Of a stretch of DNA of 41,930 bases, positions 1 to 10,823 are shown piece by piece. The first letter of the stretch is position 1. Every line of letters starts with the position of its first letter. The notes under the pieces were generated by a model, which searched no databases, was not told the DNA's origin, and was given only the letters and a program-made list of their open reading frames with translations. Origin of the DNA: Paracoccaceae bacterium. Its GTDB lineage: Bacteria; Pseudomonadota; Alphaproteobacteria; Rhodobacterales; Rhodobacteraceae. Location: the NCBI GenBank assembly GCA_030066175.1, contig JASJCC010000006.1, forward strand, positions 1 through 41,930. The letters are read 5' to 3'. A program made the position numbers and the translations under genes.

Positions 1-633
1 CAAAAGCTCGATCGCGGTGATGCCCAGCTTGGTCATGTTCTCGATCACCGCATCCGACGCCACGCCCAGATAGGTGCCGGGCAAGACAACGTCCGGATGC
101 CGCCAGGTCAGGCCTTTGACATGGGCCTCGTAGATGATCGTCGATGCCATGGGCGTGCGCGGCGGGCTTGCGTCACCCCAGGAAAATGACGGGTCCGCCA
201 CCACGCATTTGGCCATGTTGGGCGCGCTGTCGCGTTTGTCAAAGCTGAGATCCGCATCGTCGGCGCCGACCGTGTAGCCCATCAGCGTGTCGGACCAGCG
301 CGGGTAATTCGTCAGCAGCTTGGCATAGGGGTCCATCAGCAGCTTGTTGGCGTTAAAGCGGTGGCCTTCTTCGGGTTGATACGGCCCGTGGGCGCGGTAA
401 CCATAGCGCTGCCCCGGCCTGAGGCCCGAGATATAGCCGTGCCAGACCCCGCCATTACGTTCAGGCAGATCAACCCGGTGGGTTTCGACGTCGTTTTCGT
501 CAAAGAGGCACAGCGTCATCCGCTCGGCATTGTCCGAGAAAACGGCGAAATTCACGCCTTCGCCGTTGAAATTCGCCCCGAGGCGTGGATCGCGGCTGGG
601 CCCGATCGTGATGTTTCTGCTCAATCCGGACAC
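1..633 (-). CDS. glgX: Glycogen debranching enzyme GlgX, N-terminal part (truncated by window edge)
   Basis: Minus-strand reading frame running off the left edge; reads [36 protein letters not shown]..., typical of GlgX N-terminus; lies just downstream of glgA. Start is GTG (633) or TTG (624), so it is not in the ORF list. Confidence 0.85.
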   Translation of the reverse strand, partial: MSGLSRNITIGPSRDPRLGANFNGEGVNFAVFSDNAERMTLCLFDENDVETHRVDLPERNGGVWHGYISGLRPGQRYGYRAHGPYQPEEGHRFNANKLLMDPYAKLLTNYPRWSDTLMGYTVGADDADLSFDKRDSAPNMAKCVVADPSFSWGDASPPRTPMASTIIYEAHVKGLTWRHPDVVLPGTYLGVASDAVIENMTKLGITAIELL

Positions 634-2054
634 CTCAGGCTTTCGTAAAGCGCCGCGTAGCGCGGGGCCGAGGCGGCCCAACCCACCGGCTGCGCCATGC
701 CGTTCTTTTGCATGGTCACAAAGCCGTCGTCACTGTCATAGATGTCGCAGAGGCGGTTCAGCGCTTCGCGCAACTGCGGCGCGGCAACGGGGTTGAACTT
801 GATCCCCGTGGCAACCCCCATCGACAAGGCGGCGACATTGGCGTCGATCACCGTGTCGGACAGGCCACCGGTATCGGCCACCAGCGGCATGGTGCCGTAG
901 CGCAGCCCGTATAGCTGGGTCAGACCGCAGGGCTCGAACCGGGACGGGATCAGGATGGCATCGGCACCGGCGATCATGCGGTGCGACAGCGCCTCGTCAT
1001 AGCCGATCTTGACGGCAACGCCGGGCACCTCTGCCGCGGCCTTGCGCCAGGCCTCTTCCAGCCAGGCCTCCCCCGTGCCCAAAAGCGCAAGCCGGGCGTC
1101 GCGCTCGGCCAGCACGTGCAGGCATTGCAGCAAAAGATCGAGACCCTTTTGTTCGGTCAGCCGGGAAATCACTACGCAGAGCGGCCCTTTTCCAGGCTTG
1201 AGGTCAAACTCCTTGAGCAGAGCCGTTTTGTTTTTCGCCTTACCCCTGGGGCTCTTGTACGGCGTGATCGCAGGATCCTTGGCCGGATCCCAGGCCACCT
1301 CGTCGATCCCGTTCAGGATGCCGGTCAGATCGGCCTCGCGGGTGCGGATCACCCCGTCAAGGCCCATGCCATATTCCGGTGTCAGAAGCTCGCGCGCATA
1401 GGTGGGACTGACGGTGGAAATCCGGTTCGCCGTGACCAGCCCGGCCTTCAGCGCGTTGACCCGTCCGTGGTATTCCAAGAGCTCATGCGTATAAAGCGCC
1501 CGCGGCAGGCGCATGGCACGCAGCTTGGCCGGTTCAGCCCAGCCATGGAACGCGATGTTGTGAACGGTCAGCAGCGTGCCTACGGCATCGTCTGCGGCCA
1601 TCTCTTGCAGGTAGAGCGGCGCCAGCGCACCTTGCCAGTCATGCGCGTGCAGGACATCGACATCGATCCCGTCAATGCCATTGGCCGCGAGACGGGCCGC
1701 CACCCAGGAAAGGGCGGCGAACCGTTCGGGATTGTCCGGCCAGTCCAGCCCATCCGCACCCAGATAGATCGAACCCGGCCGATCATAGAGATGCGGCGCC
1801 TCCAGCACCAAAAGCTCAAGCCCCGCCACTTCGTCGGCCAACACATTGCCCGGCCCGCCAAAGCAGTAGCGTTCGCGCCGCACCCGGCGCGGGTTTTCCA
1901 GCCTCTCCATCACCTGCGGATAGCCGGGCACCAGTGTGATCAGCCGCCAACCTTCGGGCTTCATCGCCGCCGGCAAGGCGCCGACCACGTCAGCCAGCCC
2001 GCCGGTCTTGATCAACGGCGCCACCTCGGAGGCGACCGAAAGAACCGTGTTCAT
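621..2054 (-). CDS. glgA: Glycogen synthase (ADP-glucose type)
   Basis: [28 protein letters not shown]... (KTGGL motif), [25 protein letters not shown]. The start at 2054 overlaps the glgC stop (ATGA). Confidence 0.97.
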   Translation of the reverse strand: MNTVLSVASEVAPLIKTGGLADVVGALPAAMKPEGWRLITLVPGYPQVMERLENPRRVRRERYCFGGPGNVLADEVAGLELLVLEAPHLYDRPGSIYLGADGLDWPDNPERFAALSWVAARLAANGIDGIDVDVLHAHDWQGALAPLYLQEMAADDAVGTLLTVHNIAFHGWAEPAKLRAMRLPRALYTHELLEYHGRVNALKAGLVTANRISTVSPTYARELLTPEYGMGLDGVIRTREADLTGILNGIDEVAWDPAKDPAITPYKSPRGKAKNKTALLKEFDLKPGKGPLCVVISRLTEQKGLDLLLQCLHVLAERDARLALLGTGEAWLEEAWRKAAAEVPGVAVKIGYDEALSHRMIAGADAILIPSRFEPCGLTQLYGLRYGTMPLVADTGGLSDTVIDANVAALSMGVATGIKFNPVAAPQLREALNRLCDIYDSDDGFVTMQKNGMAQPVGWAASAPRYAALYESLRCPD

Positions 2055-3334
2055 AGCGCCCCTGCCCTGACGTCCAGCATTTTCTTGGTGATCAGGGTGA
2101 CGCCATTGTCGGAGACGCGGAACCACTTGGCGTCTTCCTCGGGGTCTTCGCCAACCACCAGGCCTTTGGGGATGGTGACGCCGCGATCGACCACCGCCTT
2201 GGTCAGTCGCGCTGAGCGTTCCAGCGTGACATAGGGCAGCAGGACCGAGTCATTCAAGCTGGAAAAGCTGTTGCAATGCACACCCGTGAAGAGCAGCGAA
2301 TTGCGTACCTCGGTGCCAGAGATGATGCAGCCGCCCGAGACCAGGCTCGACAACGCGCTGCCGCGGCGGTTTTCCTCGTCATGGATGAACTTGGCGGGCG
2401 GCATCAGCTCGGAATAGGTCCAGATCGGCCAGTCGCGGTCCCAGAGGTTCAGGTCGGGGGTGAAATCCGTCAGGTCGATATTGGCTTTCCAGAAGGCATC
2501 GACGGTGCCGACGTCGCGCCAATACGCGTTGGCGCCCGGCGCGGCCTGCACGCAGCTTTCGGTAAAGCGGTGCGCCATCGCCTTGCCGTGCTTGACCACG
2601 TAAGGAATGAGATCGCCGCCGAAATCGTGGTTCGAGCCTTGGGTCTCTGCATCCACGATCAGCAATTCGCGCAGATACTTCCAGTTGAAGACGTAGATGC
2701 CCATGGAGGCCAGCGTGAGGTTCGGATCCTCGGGGGTGCCCGGCGGATCCTTGGGCTTTTCGAGGAACTTGGTGATCTGGCCGTCGGCACCCACATCCAT
2801 GACGCCAAAGGCCGAGGCCTCTTCACGCGGCACGGTGAGGCAGCCGACGGTGACGTCGGCGCCAGTCTCGACATGCTCGCGCAGCATGATCTCGTAATCC
2901 ATTTTATACACGTGGTCACCGGCCAGGATCAGCACGTAATCCACGTCATAACTGTCGACGATGTCGATGTTCTGGAATACGGCGTCGGCGGTGCCGAGAT
3001 ACCATTGGCTTTCCGATACGCGCTGCGATGCCGGCAGGATGTCGAGATATTCGTTGCGCTCGGCGCGGAAAAAGTTCCAGCCACGCTGGACATGCCGGAT
3101 GAGCGAATGCGCCTTGTATTGGGTGGCAATCGCCATCTTGCGGATACCTGAATTGAGCGCGTTCGACAGCGCAAAGTCGATGATCCGCGCCTTGCCGCCG
3201 AAATACACCGCGGGTTTCGCGCGGGTGTCAGTCAGCTCCTTGAGCCGGCTGCCGCGTCCGCCCGCCAACACAAAGGCCATCGCCCGGTTCGACAATCGCG
3301 AGCTGATCCTTGCCCCTTCGCCTTTCGTCGCCAT
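2051..3334 (-). CDS. glgC: Glucose-1-phosphate adenylyltransferase
   Basis: [45 protein letters not shown]...; canonical GlgC signature. Confidence 0.97.
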   Translation of the reverse strand: MATKGEGARISSRLSNRAMAFVLAGGRGSRLKELTDTRAKPAVYFGGKARIIDFALSNALNSGIRKMAIATQYKAHSLIRHVQRGWNFFRAERNEYLDILPASQRVSESQWYLGTADAVFQNIDIVDSYDVDYVLILAGDHVYKMDYEIMLREHVETGADVTVGCLTVPREEASAFGVMDVGADGQITKFLEKPKDPPGTPEDPNLTLASMGIYVFNWKYLRELLIVDAETQGSNHDFGGDLIPYVVKHGKAMAHRFTESCVQAAPGANAYWRDVGTVDAFWKANIDLTDFTPDLNLWDRDWPIWTYSELMPPAKFIHDEENRRGSALSSLVSGGCIISGTEVRNSLLFTGVHCNSFSSLNDSVLLPYVTLERSARLTKAVVDRGVTIPKGLVVGEDPEEDAKWFRVSDNGVTLITKKMLDVRAGAL

Positions 3335-5550
3335 TACTGCGTCCTCCCCGGTTCATGTACGAAAATGAGTGTAGATAGCGGTGGCAGGATCATCGGCGCA
3401 GAGAACGGTTGCCCATGCGCGGCACCCGTCCCTGCCTCGACCCCGCCCAGATTGCCAAGACCACCGCCGCCATAGATCGGTGCGTCGGTGTTCAACGCCT
3501 CGCGCCAATGCCCTTCCAGCGGCAGGCCAAGATGCCAGTCATGCCGCGCGACTGGCGTGAAATTACACACCACTGCAACGTGCGGATCCTCCGGCCCACC
3601 GCGGCGCAGCCACGCGTAGACCGAGTGATCGGCGTCATTTGCCTCAATCCACTGAAAGCCATCGGCTTCGCAATCCTTGGCATGCAACGCCGATTCAGAC
3701 CGGTAAAGCGTGTTGAGATCGCGCACCAGCCGGCGCATTCCGGCGTGGTTTGGCGTAGCGGCCGCGTCCCAGTCGAGCTCGGCGTCGTGGTTCCATTCGC
3801 CAGGTTGCGCAAACTCACAGCCCATGAACACCAGCTTCTTGCCCGGATGCCCCCACATAAAGCCATAGTAAGCCCGCAGGTTGGCGAATTTCTCCCACTC
3901 GGTGCCGGGCATCTTTTGCAGCATCGAGCCTTTGCCGTGCACCACTTCGTCATGACTGATCGGCAGGATGAAGTTTTCCGAAAAGGCGTAGTGCAGGCCA
4001 AAGGTCATCTGGTGGTGATGGTATTTCCGGTGCACCGGCTCACGCCCGATATAGTCGAGCGTGTCGTTCATCCAGCCCATATTCCACTTGTAGCCAAACC
4101 CCAGCCCGCCTTCATGCACCGGGCGCGACACCGCAGGAAAACTGGTGCTTTCCTCGGCGGCGGTCAGGATGCCGTCAGCCGCACCATAGGTCACCGTGTT
4201 CATGCGTTGCAGCATGGCGATGGCTTCGAGGTTCTCGCGCCCACCGTGGATATTGGGCACCCATTCGCCGGGATCCCGCGAATAATCGCGGTAGAGCATC
4301 GAGGCGACCGCATCCACGCGCAGCCCGTCGACATGGTATTCTTCCAGCCAGTAAAGCGCGTTGGAGATCAGGAAGTTCGCCACCTCGCGCCGGCCATAGT
4401 TGTAGATCAGCGTGTTCCAGTCCTGGTGAAACCCCTCGCGCGGGTCGGCGTATTCGTAAAGCGCCGTCCCGTCGAACAGGCCCAACCCGTGCGGATCGGC
4501 CGGGAAATGCCCCGGCACCCAGTCAAGGATCACGCCGATGTCGCGCTTATGCGCTGCGTCCACCAACGCGCGAAATTCTTGCGGCGTACCGTGGCGGATC
4601 GTGGGCGCGAACAGGCCCACCGGCTGATAGCCCCATGAACCGTCGAACGGGTATTCGCTCAGCGGCATGAACTCGATATGGGTGAAGCCCATATCGGCGA
4701 CATAGTCGAGCAGCTCTGCAGCGGCCTCTTCATAGGACAGCATACGCCCGTCTTCGTGGTGCCGGCGCCGCCATGACCCCAGATGCACCTCGTAAATCGA
4801 GATCGGCGCGCTGCGGGCGTTGCCCCCGGCGCGATGTTCCATCCAGGCGCCGTCCTGCCAGTTGTAGCCCGCGATGTCGCGCACCACCGACGCGGTGGCG
4901 GGCGGATGTTCGGCGCCAAAACCCACCGGGTCGGCCTTGAGCGGCAAGGCCGCGCCATCCGGTCCGGTAACCTGGTATTTGTAACAGGCGCCGTCACCCA
5001 CGCCAGGGACAAAGATCTCCCATATTCCGGTGGCACCGCGCCGGCGCATCACGTGCCGCCGCGCGTCCCAGAAATTGAAATCCCCCACCAGGGCAACACG
5101 CTGCGCATTCGGGGCCCAGACCGCAAAATGCGTGCCTTGCGTCTCCTCATGTCGGGTCACATGTGCGCCCAGCACCTGCCAAAGCCGCTGATGTGTGCCT
5201 TCGCTGAATAGATGCTCATCCATCTCGCCCAGCACCGGGCCAAAGCGATAGGCGTCCTCAATCTCCCAAGTCGTCTCACCCGCCGTGCCGCGCAAACGGT
5301 AAGGGCCCGGTCCCGGCAAGCCACCGACAAAAACCGCGGGCGCCTCGGGCACGGGTTGCATGGGTTCCACACCATCCTGCGTGACCACGCTCAGCGTCTC
5401 GGCGCCCGGATCGAAGGCCACGACAAACCAGCTCTGACCACGCTGATGCGCGCCCAGCACCGCAAACGGATCGTCATGCGTGCCGTCCTGCACCCGGCGT
5501 GCATCGTCGGAGCTTATCGCAGTGTGAATGTCCTCGGCAGCGAGTTTCAT
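3334..5550 (-). CDS. glgB: 1,4-alpha-glucan branching enzyme
   Basis: 738 aa; CBM48-like N-terminus plus GH13 motifs ([50 protein letters not shown]). TAATG overlap with glgC. Confidence 0.97.
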   Translation of the reverse strand: MKLAAEDIHTAISSDDARRVQDGTHDDPFAVLGAHQRGQSWFVVAFDPGAETLSVVTQDGVEPMQPVPEAPAVFVGGLPGPGPYRLRGTAGETTWEIEDAYRFGPVLGEMDEHLFSEGTHQRLWQVLGAHVTRHEETQGTHFAVWAPNAQRVALVGDFNFWDARRHVMRRRGATGIWEIFVPGVGDGACYKYQVTGPDGAALPLKADPVGFGAEHPPATASVVRDIAGYNWQDGAWMEHRAGGNARSAPISIYEVHLGSWRRRHHEDGRMLSYEEAAAELLDYVADMGFTHIEFMPLSEYPFDGSWGYQPVGLFAPTIRHGTPQEFRALVDAAHKRDIGVILDWVPGHFPADPHGLGLFDGTALYEYADPREGFHQDWNTLIYNYGRREVANFLISNALYWLEEYHVDGLRVDAVASMLYRDYSRDPGEWVPNIHGGRENLEAIAMLQRMNTVTYGAADGILTAAEESTSFPAVSRPVHEGGLGFGYKWNMGWMNDTLDYIGREPVHRKYHHHQMTFGLHYAFSENFILPISHDEVVHGKGSMLQKMPGTEWEKFANLRAYYGFMWGHPGKKLVFMGCEFAQPGEWNHDAELDWDAAATPNHAGMRRLVRDLNTLYRSESALHAKDCEADGFQWIEANDADHSVYAWLRRGGPEDPHVAVVCNFTPVARHDWHLGLPLEGHWREALNTDAPIYGGGGLGNLGGVEAGTGAAHGQPFSAPMILPPLSTLIFVHEPGRTQ

Positions 5551-5608
5551 GGCGTCAGCCTAGGCGACCTGCGGGCAAGAGCAACTGTGCAATTCGGACG
5601 CGCATGGC

Positions 5609-7981
5609 CTAAAGCGCGGATTTCGCACCCCAAATGTCGGTCATGTAGCCCCGGATTGCCCGGTCGGAGGAAAACCAACCAGACCGCGCGGTGTTGAGCG
5701 CGGCCTTGCGCATCCAGTTCGCCGGGTCGCGAAACGCCGCATCCACGGCGCGCTGCGTGGCGTAGTAATCGGCGAAATCCGAACAGACGAGGAAGTAGTC
5801 GGCCCCTTTGAGATCATCGGTGACCGCGCGGAACATGTCTGCCGCCTCGGGCGAAAACGTGCCGGCGTCAATCTCGTCGATGGCGCGGGTAAGCGGCGTG
5901 CTGGCGCGGATCGCCTCTTTCGCGTGATCCGGCACCGCGCGGCGCGTTACCACCTCATCCGCCGTCATCCCGAAGAGAAAGAAGTTCTCGGGCCCCACCC
6001 GCTCGCGTATCTCGACATTGGCGCCATCAAGCGTGCCAATGGTCAGCGCCCCGTTTAAGGCGAATTTCATGTTCCCGGTGCCCGAGGCCTCTTTGCCGGC
6101 CGTGGAGATCTGTTCGCTCAGGTCCGCGGCGGGGATCATCCGCTCGGCCGCGGTGACGTTGTAATTCGGCAGGTAGACGACCTTGAGGAACGGGCTGGTT
6201 ACCGGATCGGCGTTCAACACGTCGCCCACCCGGTTAATCAGGTGGATGATTTCCTTGGCCAGCACATAGCCCGGCGCCGCCTTGCCGCCAAAGATCTTGA
6301 CCCGCGGCACCCAGTTGCCATTCGGGTTGTCGCGGATCGCATGCCAGTGGGCGATGGTTTCAAGGATGTTGAGATGCTGGCGCTTGTATTCATGGATGCG
6401 CTTGATCTGGATGTCGAACATCGCGTCGGGATCGACGTCAATTGCCATCCTGTCCGAGATATGCCCGGCCAGCTCCAACTTGTTCGCCCGCTTGACGCTG
6501 GCAAAAGTGTCAAGGAACCCAGCATCGCCGATATGCGGCTCAAGGCTCTGCAACTGCTCCAGATCATCGACCCAGCCATCGCCAATCGTGTCGGTGATCA
6601 GCGCGGATAGCCCCGGGTTGCAGGTGTTCAGCCAGCGCCGCGGGGTGACACCGTTGGTCTGGTTGACGATGCGCTCGGGGTGCAGACGGTGGCATTCCTG
6701 GAACACCGTCTTCTTCATCAGCCCGGTATGCAGGGCCGACACGCCATTCACCTTGTGCGCCATGACAAAGCTCAGCTCGCCCATCTTGACCTCGCCATGC
6801 TCGACGACGGTGATCGCCCGATCCGGGTTGTTCCGCGCATGCCAGTCATCGATCCGTTCGATGATCTGCATGTGGCGCGGCAAGAGATCCGTCATCAGCC
6901 CTTCGGACCAGCGTTCCAGCGCCTCAGGCAGCAGCGTGTGATTGGTGTAGGACAGGCAGCGCTGCGCGGTCACGATGGCGTCGCCCATCTCCATCCCATG
7001 TTCGTCACACAGCAACCGCACAAGCTCGGGTCCGGCGATGGCCGGATGCGTGTCGTTGAGCTGGATCGCCACATGCTTTGGCATTTGCGTCAGGTCGGTA
7101 TGGTCGCTCAGGTAGCGGCGCAGGATGTCCCGCAGCGAGGCCGCGGTGAAAAAGAACTCCTGCTTGAGGCGCAGCTCTTTGCCTTCTGCCGTGGTGTCAT
7201 CGGGATAGAGCACCCGGCTGATCGTCCGTGCAAGGGCCTCAGGCCGGGCGGCTCCGGCATAGTCACCCCGGTTGAAACTCTCAAGATCGAGAATTTTTTC
7301 CGGCAGCGCGCCCCAGAGCCGCAGAGTATTGGCCCAACGCCCGCGCCAGCCCACAATCGGCGTGTCAAAGGCCTGGGCCATGACGGTCTCGTTCGGCGTC
7401 CAAACCGCGTGCTTGCCCGTTTCGCTGACGTCACCGCCAAAGCCGATGTGAAAACTGACTTCGGGCCGATCAAATTCCCAGGCATGGCGCTGCAGCAGCC
7501 AATCCTCGGGGTCTTCGAATTGGCGCCCGTCCAGAAAGCTTTGCCGAAAGAGCCCGTGTTCGTAGCGAATGCCATAGCCATAGGCCGGACAGCCGATGGT
7601 CGAGAGCGACTCCAGAAAACACGCCGCAAGACGCCCAAGACCGCCATTGCCCAGCGCGGCGTCAGGTTCGTCATAAAGCACATCCTCAAGCGACAGGCCC
7701 AAGTCAACCAGCGCGCCCTCAACCACCTCCAAAAGGCCAAGATTGACAATCGCATCCTGCAAGAGCCGCCCGATCAGGAACTCCATCGACAGGTAGTAAA
7801 CCCGCTTGTGATCGCGGGCATAGGTCTCGCGCGTGGCGGCGAACCACGGCTCGACAATCTGATCGCGAATGGCCAGCGACACGGCCGTACGCCAGTCATA
7901 AACCTGCGCGTGTTCGGCATCTTTGCCGAGCGCGAATTTCAGTTGCTTCAGGATGGCATCCCGCATACCGGCCGGAGTCAT
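5609..7981 (-). CDS. glgP: Glycogen/starch/alpha-glucan phosphorylase
   Basis: 790 aa; YYLSMEFLIGRLLQDA, NDTHPAIAGPELVR, IHEYKRQHLN, EASGTGNMKFALNGALTIGTLDGANVEI (PLP site). Confidence 0.97.
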   Translation of the reverse strand: MTPAGMRDAILKQLKFALGKDAEHAQVYDWRTAVSLAIRDQIVEPWFAATRETYARDHKRVYYLSMEFLIGRLLQDAIVNLGLLEVVEGALVDLGLSLEDVLYDEPDAALGNGGLGRLAACFLESLSTIGCPAYGYGIRYEHGLFRQSFLDGRQFEDPEDWLLQRHAWEFDRPEVSFHIGFGGDVSETGKHAVWTPNETVMAQAFDTPIVGWRGRWANTLRLWGALPEKILDLESFNRGDYAGAARPEALARTISRVLYPDDTTAEGKELRLKQEFFFTAASLRDILRRYLSDHTDLTQMPKHVAIQLNDTHPAIAGPELVRLLCDEHGMEMGDAIVTAQRCLSYTNHTLLPEALERWSEGLMTDLLPRHMQIIERIDDWHARNNPDRAITVVEHGEVKMGELSFVMAHKVNGVSALHTGLMKKTVFQECHRLHPERIVNQTNGVTPRRWLNTCNPGLSALITDTIGDGWVDDLEQLQSLEPHIGDAGFLDTFASVKRANKLELAGHISDRMAIDVDPDAMFDIQIKRIHEYKRQHLNILETIAHWHAIRDNPNGNWVPRVKIFGGKAAPGYVLAKEIIHLINRVGDVLNADPVTSPFLKVVYLPNYNVTAAERMIPAADLSEQISTAGKEASGTGNMKFALNGALTIGTLDGANVEIRERVGPENFFLFGMTADEVVTRRAVPDHAKEAIRASTPLTRAIDEIDAGTFSPEAADMFRAVTDDLKGADYFLVCSDFADYYATQRAVDAAFRDPANWMRKAALNTARSGWFSSDRAIRGYMTDIWGAKSAL

Positions 7982-8288
7982 GGTCTTCTCTCTTCAAGCT
8001 CGCAAAGCGCGCGGTGGCAGGGCGCAATGCCATTGGATTCATGTACGTTGATCCACCGGTCCGGGGCGGATGACAAGCAGGTGGGCGGAAATCCCTTATT
8101 ACCACCGGTCGTCCGCTTCCGATCTGGCGAAGTGATCAAAAATTGGGCATATGGCGAATTTCCAGTACGACGATACAGGACCTGTCAGATCAGGCTGCCA
8201 AACGCATACGTTACCTCTGGTGAATTTGGAGGAGACAGATGCCCCGCCACTGGTGTCAGATGACGCTCGACCATCTAGGGAGTCGGCC

Positions 8289-8852
8289 ATGCGCCTGACA
8301 GGACAACTTATGCTGCTGGCGGCGCTCTTCTGGGCGGGGCAAGCGGCAGCGCAACTCGACATCTGCAACGGCACAGAGCTGCGCCAAAGCGTGTCCATCG
8401 GCTATGAGGCGCCAGAGGGCGGCTGGGTCTCCGAAGGCTGGTGGATCTTGGAACCCGGCGACTGCAAAACCGTGATGCGCCGCGAACTGGCGCGGCGCTA
8501 TTTCTACTACCGTGCCACTGTGAATGGCGGAGGGTTTGACGGACCTTTCAGCTTCTGCACGCAACCCGAACCCTACACGATCAAGGGGGATGCTGATTGC
8601 GAGGCACGCGGCTATCGCACTGAACGGTTCCGCAAGATCGACACCAACAACGCCGATCCTTTCACCTTGACGCTGGTCGACGAAACCCAGCGCGACCCCG
8701 AGGAGGACATCGTCTATCTGGATGAGGCAGGGCGCGAACTATCAGTTGATTTCCCAAACGGCAGCATTGGCGAACCCTTCACACAGACCGGCATCTTCAC
8801 AGGGCGTGCCCCCCGACGATGCAGAGCAAGGATTCCTACCGCGTCGAAATAA
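8289..8852 (+). CDS. Secreted DUF1036-like protein, C-terminus possibly altered
   Basis: Signal peptide MRLTGQLMLLAALFWAGQAAAQ then LDICNGTELRQSVSIGYE...GWWILEPGDCKTV...YFYYRA, typical of DUF1036 (recognised by eye). Composition changes abruptly after FTQTGIFTG. Confidence 0.75.
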   Translation: MRLTGQLMLLAALFWAGQAAAQLDICNGTELRQSVSIGYEAPEGGWVSEGWWILEPGDCKTVMRRELARRYFYYRATVNGGGFDGPFSFCTQPEPYTIKGDADCEARGYRTERFRKIDTNNADPFTLTLVDETQRDPEEDIVYLDEAGRELSVDFPNGSIGEPFTQTGIFTGRAPRRCRARIPTASK

Positions 8853-9446
8853 TGGAAAGAATGCCGCCAGCCTCGCCAAAACTCAAAGCCGCCTTATCGT
8901 CATCGGCCGAAGATCGGTCGATGACGTCCTCAAGCGGCTTTGGATACTGGAACCAGCAACGGCCTTCGAAGATGATGATACGCCCATCGTAGTCACCGGC
9001 AGTTTTCAGATTGAACCGGACAGGGCATTTTGAACGCAAAATGTGTATGCGGTGTCTGCGACAGAGCGCAGCGCGGCTGTATCGTCCACCACGTGTTCAC
9101 TATCGTCCTTCGCGACACCAAAGAGTGCCGCAGCTTGCGGTTCCAAAGTCAATCGCGGTGCGTAGGGCGCAAACGAAACATCGCTGGCCTCAAACGGTTC
9201 GATCTCCATCGTCTCAAACCTGTGCGGGTCATTACTTCGAACGGTCAAGTCGACGATGCTGTCGAATTCTCTCAAATTTTCCAGCAAGTTAGGACCTCGC
9301 GCTTTTCCCTTTTTCATGCGCAATTTGGCTTGTGGCAAGTTGATGCGCTTACCGCCGTGCTTTCTAACCGCACAGATCGACGCGCTGATCTTGCCGGAAT
9401 CCTTTGCGCTCCACGCCGCATTTGACGTCCAGCGACTGGTTCGCAA
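8836..9446 (-). pseudogene. Possible frameshifted gene remnant (two protein-like minus-strand frames that join near 9010-9025)
   Basis: Frame 1 (…NLLENLREFDSIVDLTVRSNDPHRFETMEIEPFEASDVSFAPYAPRLTLEPQAAALFGVAKDD…FCVQNALSGSI*) and frame 2 (…KCPVRFNLKTAGDYDGRIIIFEGRCWFQYPKPLEDVIDRSS…) both look protein-like and abut with a frame change. Confidence 0.35.
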
Positions 9447-9785
9447 AACTCTACGCTGTGCAGGGTCGGCTCGGCGCCGACTCCTAAACTATCGCAAATT
9501 TTCCAACGAGTTTGGTGAAATCGCTCACCAGGGCGGTCAGGTCGTTGACCGAGTCCGTGGTTTTCCTCAACAGGTCGAAGCCCTCACTTCAGTATGTGTG
9601 GCCCAATGTTCCCCATCATGCGCTGCGGGGTATGCAAATACCCTTTGTGTTCTCTTTGTCGAAGCGACAGCGCGCATTAGTTTGGGCGTCGTTCCATGAG
9701 AAGTGGATTTGGCTCAACCGCATTGTTCGCCGCAACAATCAGAGAAGATGCCAACGCCAAACCACGCACGTGACAGGCGACGAGG

Positions 9786-10823
9786 TCAGTAGCCTGTCAT
9801 TTCCAGATACCCGCGGCCTGTGTGGCTGCCCGAGACGAAGACCGGGCCTTCCCAGTAGGCGACGCTGGTGTTCATCCAGGCGCGTGGATTGAGCGCTTTA
9901 ACGGTGACGTCGACGCCGCGGCTTGGCAGTTCCAAGCGCCATTGGGTCGGCACGTCGCGCCCGGCGACCTGTGTCTGCTCAAGTGGGCTGGCAGAGAGTG
10001 CGTCATTGGCCAACGGTGTCGTTGTACCGTCCGGGGCAATCCATGTGCCAGCGTTGAAGAGCGTTCCGTCGGTCTGGCGCAGCTGAAAGGCCATCAGTTT
10101 CTCACCCGTCTCGAAATTGAGCGAAAACCAGTCCCAGCCGGTCTGGTTCTCGGCCAGCGGCTGCGATGACCATTCGCGATCGAGCCAGGCCGTGCCCGTG
10201 ACTGGCACGGTCCCCTCCGGCAAGGTGAGCTGGCCGCTGATGGCGAAGAACGGCTGGGAATAATAGTAGCTGGCCTGGCCTTCTGCGGATTTCACCGAAT
10301 AGCCTTTGTCGCCCTGGAAGACCAGCGGCCCTTCCGCTGTCAGAGACATCTCATAGCTGAAATCCGGGCCCGTGGCAGTCAGGTCCATGTCGTCAAAGCT
10401 GTCACCAGCGAGGCGCCAATCGTCGATCCAGGCGTCGAAGGGCGCGGCCGTGACGCCGGCTTGCCCGATCCCGCCGCGGGCAAAACGTTCGGCGCTGAAA
10501 TGCGCGTCCGCGGTGGTGACGGCGGCGTGGGCGAACCAGATCTGCGGGCTGTTCCAGCCGTCGGCCTCTCCCGGCGCCAACGCCGATCGGAAGAGCGTCC
10601 ATTGCAGGCCATAATCGGTGCCTGCGTCGTCCTGCAGGTTGGCCGTCAAGTACCACCATTCGATGCGGTAATCGGGATGCGCGCTGTGATCGGCGGGAAA
10701 GTCGAACACTGGGTCCGGTCGGGGTATGGCAAAGCCCTCGACATCCGTGCCCATGCCGGCGAACCCCTGCGCCAGACCAGTAACAGGTAATGAAAGCAGA
10801 AGGAAAATCAGCACCTTATTCAT
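9786..10823 (-). CDS. Secreted CrtC/AttH-like lipocalin-fold protein (carotenoid 1,2-hydratase-like domain)
   Basis: Signal peptide [40 protein letters not shown]…YGLQWTLFR…WLDREWSSQPLAENQTGWDWFSL, hallmark of AttH/CrtC-type proteins. Confidence 0.88.
   Translation of the reverse strand: MNKVLIFLLLSLPVTGLAQGFAGMGTDVEGFAIPRPDPVFDFPADHSAHPDYRIEWWYLTANLQDDAGTDYGLQWTLFRSALAPGEADGWNSPQIWFAHAAVTTADAHFSAERFARGGIGQAGVTAAPFDAWIDDWRLAGDSFDDMDLTATGPDFSYEMSLTAEGPLVFQGDKGYSVKSAEGQASYYYSQPFFAISGQLTLPEGTVPVTGTAWLDREWSSQPLAENQTGWDWFSLNFETGEKLMAFQLRQTDGTLFNAGTWIAPDGTTTPLANDALSASPLEQTQVAGRDVPTQWRLELPSRGVDVTVKALNPRAWMNTSVAYWEGPVFVSGSHTGRGYLEMTGY

Noticed and set aside
981-2234. 417-aa plus-strand ORF
   Set aside because: Antisense to glgA/glgC; no protein-like features.
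6680-8263. 527-aa plus-strand ORF
   Set aside because: Antisense to glgP, which has unmistakable phosphorylase motifs; no recognisable domain in the ORF.
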